64,000 bases of DNA. It comes from Litsea cubeba (taxonomy: Eukaryota; Streptophyta; Magnoliopsida; Laurales; Lauraceae). Location: contig CM022944.1 in the NCBI GenBank assembly GCA_012931725.1, forward strand, positions 31,873,641-31,937,640. Reading direction: 5' to 3'. The notes under the pieces are model-generated. The model saw only the letters and a list, made by a program, of their open reading frames with translations. It was not told the origin of the DNA and did not search any database. How positions within the stretch are numbered: position 1 is the stretch's first letter; every line of letters starts with the position of its first letter. Position numbers and translations under genes: made by a program. Shown here one piece after another: positions 22,151 through 32,236 of the stretch.

Positions 22151-24421
22151 ATGCCTAGAAGACCTGCTCGTCGCGGTGGCAGCTCACTTCTAGCGAGCCA
22201 TCTAGAGTTAGGAAGAAGATCGATGTCACAAGACCGGCGCGTCGCCGAGGTGTGCACGCTAGTACTTCGACTGCCGGTCGTCAACGACCAACGGCATCTG
22301 AACGAAGACGTAAAATGCGATAGGATCCACTCCCAGATTCGTCAGAGGAGTCAGAGGATGATTCATCTGAGGAGGATTCATCAGAGCATGATTCCTCAGA
22401 GGAGGAGGAGGCACAACCATCCACTTCTGCCGCAGCGGCAGCAAGGGAGGATCATCCATCAGACCAGGATGAACAGCCATCCAGTCCTCCCCCAGCGGCG
22501 GCAGGGGAAGGTCCTATCCCCGGCGGTCCGGCTGATTTATTGGTCCTCCCCAGTGTTAGGACGCACGTGGCCATACCCATATGGGACGGGGAGGTAATCT
22601 TGCATTTTTTTAATTTTGTGAATTAATTATTTTTCAATTAATATGTGTTAAAGTCTATAATAACATATATTAATGAAGATTAAAACTTTTAATGTGCAGG
22701 AACGTGAGCCGCTTAAGTGTATCAATCACTGGCGAGGGTTGAAGGATTGGCACATACCTCGGCCCGGGGATGGGGCCGATACCAAAGTTCCTCAATTTCG
22801 TGTGATTATAGAAGAGTCTGGATTGGCTGGCCTGAAGTCATTGTCGTACCGATATACTTCCGCCCCTCTGATATCCAGTTTCGTAGAGAGGTGGCAGCCC
22901 GAGACAAACACGTTCCACATGCCATTTGGTGGGATGACGATCACTTTAGATGATGTGGGTACTCTCATCGGCGTCCCGGTAACGGGACTGCCTGCCCAGG
23001 CATCAACCAGTATGGGATTTACCGATCAGGTAGATTTACTTGAGCATGGACTAGGCGTGGATAGAGCGACTGCGTCTGCTGAACTTCAAGTGGCGTGTGG
23101 TGGGGTAGTGAGGATGGCCTGGATCAAGCGAGTGTGCGGTAGTGTGGGTCCCAGGTCGTCTGTTGAGCAGGTAGATTGTGCAGCTAGAGGCTATCTTTTG
23201 TATCTGTTAGGCTGCACACTTTTCACCGATAAGTCGCCCACCCGAGTCCCCATTGCCTACCATCTTTACTTGATGGACTTGGGACAGGTCCGTCATTATG
23301 CATGGGGGGGCTGGCGTACTTGTGTATCTTTATCGCCAATTGGGGACCTCTACGAGGGCAGATGTGAGACAGATTGCTGGATATATGACACTGCTCACGG
23401 TAAATGTGCATACCTCTTTGACTCTAGTTTCCATTTGCCTATCTTTGAACTATTCATAATATATTATTTAAATTTATATAATTAATAATCTCTAACTCTT
23501 GCAGTCTTGGGTGTACGAGCACTTCCCATTTGCCCGTCCTCCTGCATCATGGGGGTTTACGGCTGCAATGCCTCATGCGGCTCGCTGGAATCCTGGTCAG
23601 GATTCCGGGATTGCAAGGGAGAACGTCAAGTTATTGTGGGAGAGACTGGATGACTTACATCCTAGTGAGGTGAGCATCCAATAGACATGTTGCTATTTAT
23701 TTTAAGTTTTTTCGATGATCTCTATTTTTTGTTAGAATATTAATGAGTTGTTTCAATTACTTGACATAGGTGGCTTGGGATCCGTATACCGGTGCCAGGG
23801 CTCAGCATCCATTCCAACAGAGTTCTTTCTTCTGTGGTTGCTTGAGAGCAATGGATGTCATTGAACCCTACCACCCATAGAGGGTTCTTCGTCAGTTTGG
23901 GTATGTTCAGACCATCCCACCAGCACCGCTCGCGCCCCTTCGTGCGTCTCGAGGATCTGCTGCTGGACAATACAAGGTCTCCTACAAATTCCTTGATCAG
24001 TACTGGGAGTCTTGGGAGAATCATGTATTATCCTTAGCACACCGTGGCCATCGAGTATAACATGCATGGGAGTGCTCACCCGACTACATGGAGTGGTTTG
24101 TTCGGATTTCACATCCTCGGGTAGGGAACCCCGAACGTCACTCCCATTATCATCCTCTTGAGGATCAAGATGACCCGACTCCAAGAGTGTTGAGCGTTTG
24201 AATTTTCAAAGTAACATTATGCATCCATTTTAAAAGTTTTAATTCTCTTAATTATTAACCAATTTAATGGTTTCTTACAGATCCGTCGAGCGAGTGATAA
24301 TCTTTGTGCTACGATTGCACAGCCCGGTCAGTCTGTTGATTTTTATTACTGGGCACTGCAGACCACGCTCGAGATCTTGGATGGCTTGCCGGTGACGTAC
24401 CGACGACGTACGCGTCCGTGA
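22151..24421 (+). pseudogene. Plant mobile domain (PMD, aminotransferase-like) gene, decayed
   Basis: Exons inferred: about 22151-22593, 22700-23399, 23505-23669, 23770-24195 and 24281-24421, all with GT-AG junctions. Exon 1 gives a basic start (MPRRPARRGG) and a Ser/Glu-rich acidic stretch. Exon 2 gives the PMD core, with VERWQPETNTFHMP, MTITLDDV and HYAW landmarks. Exon 3 starts SWVYEHFPF. PMD proteins such as Arabidopsis MAIN and MAIL1 are nuclear and linked to transposon silencing, and the domain also occurs inside transposons. Lesions: a frame change near 22190, TAG at 22321-22323, one extra G in the G7 run at 23304-23310, and TAG at 23878-23880. It faces the transposase-OTU gene tail to tail, 550 bp apart. 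Confidence 0.8.
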
Positions 24422-24714
24422 TAAGAGTTGGTGTTTTTGGATTTTATGATTATATCATGGGAGTTTGTAATTTTTTTCTGAAACTTGGTGAATTTTATGC
24501 CACTTTTTTACGGCAATTATGTAAATAATCACTTTTACATAAATATGTACTTTTTTGGGTAATTGATGAATTTAAGGATACTTTTTGAGAGCTCTCCTAT
24601 AATGGATGATTTTTTATATTTTCAGAGATCGTATAGTCTGCATTTGTGTAAAAGTTCCAGGGGCTTTCATAAACTAGAAAGATTAGATAAAATGGAATGA
24701 AATGGACATAGGTC

Positions 24715-24870
24715 AGTAATGTGCATAACACATTATGCACGGCCATTAAGTGCCGTGCATAACATGGTCTGCACGGCACATAATGGCCGTGCATAATGTG
24801 TTATGCACATTACTTGTTGGCCGTGCAGATTCTAATTTGCACATTACATATTGGCCGTGCAGACCATGTT
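24715..24870. repeat. Hairpin cluster 2, 45-bp stem between convergent 3' ends
   Basis: Arms 24715-24759 and 24770-24814 are complementary over 45 bp with one mismatch, around a 10-nt loop (24760-24769). Two further TTGGCCGTGCAGA half-sites follow at about 24817 and 24851. The unit shares GCACGGCCATTA/TAATGGCCGTGC words with cluster 1. It sits between the stop of the PMD gene (24421) and the stop of the OTU gene (24972). Confidence 0.9.
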
Positions 24871-24971
24871 TTACACAAAACCAAAGAATAAATTGAGCAT
24901 CCAACTTCTTACATTCAACATTCCATTATATAATTCATATGGTTACATCAAATGACAATCAGTTTATATAA

Positions 24972-27454
24972 TCAATCGCTGTCAAGATTAACCGACTCTT
25001 GTGTTGCTACACTATTTTCCAAAATGTCTCTGAATTGCTCGATGTGATTTGCATATGGGAGCTGCCATTCGTCTGCATCAGGATGATGGTGTCTATGCCA
25101 ATTTGTTGCAATGGGAGGCATGGGTGCTTCTGGCTTCATGAAGACCTGAACATAATGGTTTCCATTGACGAAACCAATCGCGATGATTTTGTGATCACTT
25201 GTTGGAATCGGGGGTGATATCAAAGGCAAGAAAGTCAGGCATTGCTGCAACGAAATCAAGACCAATACAACTTTATAATACGAAGATATCAAGTGACCCA
25301 TGTCCGGCATTGTCATCCACCGATCAAATCCTGGATTGTTTTCGAAGTAAGACAATGCGTAGTACAGCTCTCCAACCCGGTCATCTCCTCCATAGACCAA
25401 TGCATAATAATGTTGATACCTCTGCAATTCATTGCTCAAATCCAATCTAACCTGCCTCCAACTGTCCTCGCCCATGCCAAGAAGGCCTGCTATAGCTCTG
25501 AATCCACAGTTACCATCAGCTGCGACATCCTTAACATTAAGGATGTAGGGTCCCAGAGGCTGAGGGAGCGAATGCGAAAATGTACATGATCGAGTGCGAC
25601 GAACACTAATATTCTCATTCTTCTTCTTTACAGATGTACTACTTAATATAACAGGAACACTCTCTTTCACCCCTACTGCGTATTCGAATGCACGGCTCAC
25701 GAGTCGTATAGACCGATCCAACTTCTTCTTCTTCGATGATGACCGACCGCGAGTATTCAATTTAATGTCCGGTTCAATAAGAGGTGTACATTCTGGACTA
25801 GCTATTTCTCTCAATTTTTTCAGTAGTTGGATTTTTCCCACCTCATCACTTCCCCAAAATTTCTTATCAATAAAGTCGAACTCAGAAGTTGTGGTCAACT
25901 CAGGGGCTTCGTTCATCTTAGTGGGATCTAAATTGAGCTTCCGCCAAAATTGATGTACACATCTTAATGGTATATGAAACCCTTCTCTTATACACTCTAC
26001 AATTTCATGTGCACATGGTAAACCATGGGTCCGTCGTACAACGCACCCACATGCATCCGAATCTGAACCAATATCACCAGCTCTTATCGACTCATTTAAT
26101 ACTATATCCAAAGCATTCATTGATACAAATCCTCTCAATTCCTTGCCAAGATGTTCCTAGATATATGCCACCTGCATAATAAGTTCGCTGCATTCGGATA
26201 TACAACTTTGATTGCATTCATGAGCGCTAACTCTCTATCTGTGACAATCACACGTAGCATAATGCATCCATCCATTACATCCTTAAGCCTCTCCAGGGCC
26301 CATCTATAATGGCCTCCCTCTCCGAATCAAGGTAAACAAAGGCAACGGAGAACGTCAGTTGGGTAGATGTGACACCAACAATCTCAAGCAATGGAAGTTA
26401 ATATCTATTGGTCTTGTACGTGGAATTCATTATCAAAACTTCTGGAAATGCACGTAATAGCTGAATAGATGACGGATGTGCCTAGAATAGGTCTAAGATT
26501 GCATCTGTATCATCATTGCTAGTGTGATACTCAATGTACTTGTTCTTCTCCAAATGCATCATGAGTTGCTGCATCTGTGATCGACCGGCCATCTCTGTCA
26601 CCCTAAACTTCTGACGAGCATTGTAGATACTCTTCATCGTAGTGGTGTTGTGCACATTCCGCTCCTGCAGTGTTCAAAGGATGTTCCTTGGCTTCACCAG
26701 ACTCTTAGACATATTAATCAAAACATTAATCTCTTCTGTAGAAAGCCTCCCAGCAAACGAGTGCCCCTCGAGATGTTGTGCATTTGGATGATTGTGTATC
26801 CCACAAACCACTGCTAACATCCAATCATCGTCAGTTGGCAACTTTCGACCCTTCAAAGCAAAAGGGTAATTACACTTCTTCGTTCCCGTTACCTTGTTAG
26901 GATTCTTCTTTTCGTAGATCTTCGATGAAGCCCTGTGACTACCACTTCTCTCACAGGATAAAACTATTCTCGATTTCCTATCATCTCCACCGGCATCCGA
27001 AGTTTTGATTACAATCACCAAGCCATGTTTCTTTCCGACATCCCATGTCCATTGGATTAGATCCTCTCGGCTTCTGAATATCGTTTCAGTGGTGAAGACA
27101 TTAGTAAAGTCAAGAGAGCACTGACTTGCACCAGTTGAATCAATCTCCTGAAAATATGATCCCAAAATTATTAGTTTATTAGTGCACGGTCCTGTAGGAC
27201 CGTGCAAAATCACTCTGCACTGCAAATTATAGCTGTACATTATTTTTTTGCACGGTTTCATATAACCGTGCAAGTTTATTTTGCATAGTTTATTGTGACC
27301 GTGCAAAAAAATATTGCACAGTTAAAATGTGCAGTGCCGAGTGATTTTGCATGGTTCTGGAATACCGAGCATATCGCGGGAAAACTGAATGATAAGCTGG
27401 AAACGAAGTCAGAGAATATACCTCCTCTTGGTAGATTGTCAGTTGCTTGTCCAT
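24972..27454 (-). pseudogene. MULE transposase fused to an OTU-type cysteine protease, decayed
   Basis: Exon 1 (27454-27422) encodes MDKQLTIYQEE. Intron 1 (27421-27148) has GT-AG ends. Exon 2 starts at 27147 with a FAR1-like zinc-binding domain (27147 to about 26680), then the MULE DDE domain. The first catalytic Asp is Asn here (codon at 26427-26425, in IMNSTYKTNRY), and stops and a frame change break the domain. From 26138 a 388-residue frame is intact: SWIM zinc finger (Cys30, Cys32, Cys42, His44) and an OTU domain (about 196-335) with the DGNC motif (Asp208, Cys211) and the partner His328 in NGNHYVQV. OTU enzymes cut ubiquitin chains. The fusion suggests the protein once removed ubiquitin from itself or a host factor (inference). 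Transposase is dead; the OTU part is still open. Confidence 0.82.
27148..27421 (-). repeat. Transposase intron 1 containing hairpin cluster 3
   Basis: The intron holds a perfect palindrome at 27183-27206 (TGCACGGTCC and its complement), a second stem at about 27250-27274 (GCACGGTT / AACCGTGC), and degenerate copies up to about 27345. The words are the same GCACGG/CCGTGC type as in clusters 1 and 2, so almost the whole intron is made of this repeat. Confidence 0.8.
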
Positions 27455-27786
27455 GTTGAAAATGTCTGCTTTCAGTAGACAATGTGCCCCGGGGAGATGA
27501 GTACTTTCAAGGGTTGAAGAATATGATGAGACTTAAGGATACTTTAAAAAGGTTGAAGAAGATGATAAGGAAAGAGATGAACATCAACGGGCATGAATGA
27601 GTGCGAGGGAACAGTTACGAAACAATGGATGAAATAGAGAATGAAGAAGAAGAAGAAGAAAAAGAGGAGGAATAGGAGATGAGAGTAGAGACGGCTCACC
27701 CCCACTGCAAATGAACGAAAGGAAGAGGAGAGGAGGTTGATGGTGAAGGGCAATTTCATCCTTTCACTAGGGGACAATTTGGTAAT

Positions 27787-27848
27787 TAAAAATTAAACTT
27801 AAGTGTGGGTGTGTTCATAAAAAATGGTGGTGCATATAGAATTTCTCC
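27787..27848. repeat. Right terminal repeat of the PMD/OTU MULE
   Basis: Read on the minus strand it starts GGAGAAATTCTATATGCACC and continues with ATGAACACACCCACA. The MITE at 33707 starts GGGAAATTCTATATGCACCC and continues GCACACCCACA. This common layout makes it the terminus of one Mutator family. Confidence 0.7.
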
Positions 27849-28614
27849 AAGCTTTTAGCGGCGGGAAAAAATGTTGCAGCTCTTATATCCACAGAAGAGA
27901 AAAATATATCCGTAAGTATTTGTGGAAATGCTTTAAAGAAGCTGAAAGGGCAAGTCTCATATATATATATGTTTTTTATTTTGGTTATATATATAATAGT
28001 AGACATAAGGAGGGTCTTTGCCATTCAAAAGCGGGGACGGAGCTTCTGGATATCATACTTGCAGAGGTACCATCTTTTTAGAGGCTTTTCCTTCCTTTGA
28101 TGATCTCTCTGTTTCTCCATCTCATGAATTTCTTATGGCTAGATTCCATTTGTGTCGTGTATGAACTTCAAACTTCTAGATGACCACTCTTCTTCTTGTG
28201 TTTTTATTCATGTATTTATTTTTGGGTTTTCTGTTTTTTATGTGTTTGAGTGGGCTGTCCAAGGAGCTTTCTTTTTCTTTGGCTCCTTTTCTTTTTTTTT
28301 AGAATAAGTGCGAAAATATTTGATTAAGGAGTATTGAGCTTTGGGTGATAGTAGATCTAAATTAAGATGAAAGCTTTAAGGGATCTACTGAAGAATTGTT
28401 TATAGCAAAGGATAAAAAAAGATACACACCAGGTCTGCCGGATTGAAGGATTTGGATGGAGAAGAGGTGAGAGGTTTGTGAAGATAATCCATCTAACTGA
28501 AAGGAATCCACACTTTTGGATTTTTAAGAGACTCTTTTGGATTTCAACTGGAGCAACTTTGTTCATGGTGATGATGAATTATTAAATGTGTGAGTAAAAT
28601 CTACATTGTGGGGC
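27849..28614. other. Intergenic, no gene seen
   Basis: Short frames on both strands (up to 85 codons) are AT-rich and unsupported. A TA repeat lies near 27958-27970. Confidence 0.45.
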
Positions 28615-29655
28615 CCATTGATGGAGCTGGGATTTTTTCTTAGGGGGCAAAAATTCCTCTTAACGAGAAATTTGAGAAAGAGTTTAAAAAGTTATTACAT
28701 TATACCCAAAATATTATTATTTTATAATGGATACAAAATATTATTACATTATACCCCAAAAATATTTAAAAGATGAATTTAGATTGTCTTTTATATCCAA
28801 CAATGTTAAAAAATGGGTACATAAGATTAGAGCAAATTGTGAATTGTATAATTCTTAGTTTTTTTTTTTTTTTTTTTGGTATGTTGGGTAACTCGTCAAT
28901 AGTGATATTTTCAACGTAAAGACCCAGGGATCAAGATATGTGTGTGAAACCAGTGCTAACACCACTCGCCCATGACGGTGTTGGCTATAATCTTAGCATT
29001 TTTACTCATGAGTACATGATTATAATTTTAAAATTAAATTAAATAAATTTAACATTTATAAAAAGTCTTGATCTTTAATCCATTGTTTAGAGCTCAAATA
29101 CTTCTAAAACTTTAAGAAAATCACTAACTTTGATGAATTTTTTTTTCATTTAATTAGTACAATTTTTTTTAAGAACCTCTATTTATGGTAAGCCACATGA
29201 GATTTCTTACTTACGAATTAAATTAGATCTAATTTAATCCAGATTTTGAGTTAAAATATTATAAGTTCATGTTTTAATAATAAATGAAACGAGATGTGCT
29301 GATTATGAATTTCAAACTTTGATATGATTAGGATTCTATATTCAATAATGGGCAAGAAAAAGAAAAAATAAAAGAAGAAAAATCACTGCATAATGAATAT
29401 CTTATTGGTGAATTGATGAGTTGTCTTTTTGATGAATGTAAAAGACTAAAATCCCCTTATGTGTTTTAAAAGTTCTATTCTTTACTAAGAGAGAAAAAAA
29501 AAGATTATTGAAGGGTAGACAAGAGAAAAAGTAAATTTAAGGAGGGACAAAAGGATAAGATCAAAATCTATTGTGGATATCTTTCTCTAATTTTATAGCG
29601 AAGGAAAAGTTGAGAGGGGGCAATTGACCCCTCTCCCCTATGTGGCTCCGTCCAT
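28615..29655. mobile_element. Probable hAT-type non-autonomous element
   Basis: The left end (GATGGAGCTGGG, then TTAGGGGGCAA) and the right end (CCCCCTATGTGGCTCCGTC region, with GGGGGCAATTGACCCC) face each other as imperfect inverted repeats. The body is AT-rich and stop-dense. A clean 8-bp duplication was not found. A T19 run at 28860-28878 begins a possible SINE on the minus strand (to about 28992) with a weak A box (GGGCGAGTGG) and B box (CTTGATCCC). Confidence 0.35.
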
Positions 29656-29757
29656 GGTGGGACCCACTTCTAATCAAGGCAAAATGGCAAATAATCAGAT
29701 CGACACTTCCATGATGATCTAAAAATCACTCAGAGATTGAGGTAATCTTCTTCCCAT

Positions 29758-32236
29758 TGTGACCTTTTACACCACGTCCCGAGTTAATTAAGATTAACTC
29801 TAATTAATTAAGATTAAAGTAAATTAAACATGATTAATTGATTTAAATGTGATTAATGAACTAGGTGACTTGAGTTAGTCTCAACTAAGTGAATTAAATA
29901 TAATGAGATGGGTTTACAAGTGATTGGTTTACTTGAGTTGAATTTAGACCCAAATAATGGAATTAAGGATTTTTCCGTAAATATGGATTTATGCGTATTT
30001 CGTCGAATGTGGAAAAACTTTATACCATTATGTGTATTTCAATGAATATATCAATTTTCATAATACACATGTTTTCATTTGACTTAAGATGAGTCAAATA
30101 AGTCTTCATTTGACTAAAAATGAAAATAAGCATGAAAAAAAGGGTTAAAATGCAAAAGGTCCTCTTGTAAGGTTTTAAAAGAACTCAGAACCCATTTTTA
30201 TTCGGTGGAATGATTTTACAGTAGCTGAGAAGAGCCCTAGACTCTTTCTTCTTCATTTCTTCTTCGTTCTTCTTCCACGATTGTTAAAGTTTGGAGTTGT
30301 GCAAGTGATTTTGGAAAAGGATTTATGATTTTCATCATCATCTTCTTCACTGTGCTTGGTTTTCTTTGAAGTTGAAGCTGAAAAGAATCTGTTATTTCTC
30401 TTACTTGGATTAACAAGTAAGTAAATCATCATAGTTAGAGAACTTTTGAGTTCTATTAAATGAATTGGAATGGTTTTTAGCTTTATAACTTCTAAGAATT
30501 CTGTTATGGGGATTTTCTTGATGTTAGGTTAAAGGTTAAAGAAGGGTTTCAATTGAGTGACTTTGTCTCAATTAGAAGCTCAAGAGAAAAAGGGTTTTTG
30601 TGTTGAATTTGAAGTAAAGGCAAGTATAAACATTTATTAATGATTTGAATGCTAAAGTACTAAGAGATGTTAATGTTAAACTTGCTTTAGTTGATTCTTA
30701 TAAAAGTTTAATGGATTGATTAGATTTGTGATTTGATGAAGAAATGGATTGAATAATGATTAGAAGTGTTTTATGTTTATGTGTAAATGGTGATGTTGAC
30801 TAGGGAACAGGAGGTTCCAAGTTTATTTGCAGGTATGGAGTGAATGGAGTTCAGAACAGAATTGACTCAGAACTTCTCTGAAATTTCTATGTCAGTTTGG
30901 AACCGAAAGTCTAGTTCGGATAGCCGAAAGGCTAACCGTGAGGTAACCGAGCTCACCTGATGCTGATTTTTAAAAAAAGAAACAAAGCTTCTAGAATAGT
31001 AACCGAGAGGTGACCGAATGTATTTCGGTTAGCCGACATGAGATATTGGTCAACCAAGTTTTGTGAAATTATAGAGAATTAATGTTCTCTGGATCCTGAA
31101 CTGAAGTGTGACCGAGAGCTTAGCTGACAAAGCTCAGTTAACCAAAGGATTAACCGACGTCGCGAGTTCGGTCGATCGAAAGGCAACCAAACTGTTAACC
31201 GAAATTATTGAATTATCAGATTTAATTATGAATTTATGGACTAAGAGCCTATTGATTTAATCAATGTTGTTTACACTATTTATACCTCCATAGGTATTAA
31301 TTAAGGGGACTTTAATGTACAAATTTATATTAACTGTGATGTTCATCGAGAATAACATAAGTACATTAAATAACTGAGGATTACACTTAATTGGATGATA
31401 TTATTTAATTGAAAGTAATTGGATTTGAATTGTATATTGAAAGAATCCTGAAAGGATTATTTATTAATTTGTATCCGTTCATTTATAATTAAATGAAAAT
31501 TAAATGAAATTAATTGTATTATATACTGAGTCTGGCACTACATAGTGATTTCTGTCTGCTGAAGCAGACGATTTGGGAGTGTTCCGGAACTCCGTGGTTG
31601 ATTCCAGTGATCTCTGATCAAGTGCTGGTAGATTCCACTTATTTGATAAGTCCTTGAGGCCTGGGTCATGAATGGTACGCCCTTCTGCCCTATGCGAATA
31701 GAAGAACTTCTTCCTTTTTAGGGAGATATAATTTGATTGAAGATGCTATGGTAGGCTGCCAAATTATTAAAGACTCTCATTGATTTTGAATTGTAATTAT
31801 ATTGTTTAAAATTGAACTTAGTTAAGTTAAATGTATGATTAGCGTGTATAATCATGTATCTGTATATACATTGCTGAATTGTCGAATTCATAGTGTTATT
31901 GTTGGCATTACAGGCACAACTGATATTGTCGGTCCTTCAGAAGCTACAACGTCAACAGGAATAACTAATCCAGTTTCTTCAGAAGGACTAGTTGAGTAGG
32001 ATGGAAAGTTTGTAATATTGGTGAATGGTAACAGTATTTAAAATAGAACATTTTAATATTATTCATATTGTAAATAAAGTTTTGTTTATATGAGCAATGT
32101 ATATTTATTTATGTTCCGCATAATGTGTAATTTGATATCCCTTGTGAATTTTATTGTTAAAGTTCACGGGAGTAAGTATGGTCGCAACTCAGGGTTAACT
32201 CAATTTAAATTTTAATCTCAGGCTCGGGTCGTGACA
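29758..32236 (+). repeat. Candidate solo LTR (Ty3/gypsy, Tekay/Del-like)
   Basis: The block runs from TGTGACC..CACGTCCCGAG to CTCGGGTCGTGACA, so it has TG...CA edges and the CACG..CCCGAG / CTCGGG..CGTGACA ends typical of Tekay-type LTRs. It has no domain-bearing frame. Flanking 5-bp repeats do not match, so an exact end may be off by some bases. Repeated AACCGA and GGTTA words occur at 30.9-31.2 kb. Confidence 0.4.

Larger units (their letters stand above)
21889..27848. mobile_element. MULE carrying a PMD gene and a transposase-OTU gene
   Basis: Two convergent genes lie inside: a plant-mobile-domain gene on + (22151-24421) and a FAR1/MULE transposase fused to an OTU protease on - (27454-24972). 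The right terminus (minus reading GGAGAAATTCTATATGCACC at 27848) matches the termini of the 158-bp MITE at 33.7 kb. That MITE has a 9-bp duplication, which assigns the family to Mutator. The matching left terminus was not found and may be lost in or beyond the block at 20.2-21.7 kb. Three clusters of GCACGG/CCGTGC hairpins mark the element. Both genes are broken. Confidence 0.75.
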
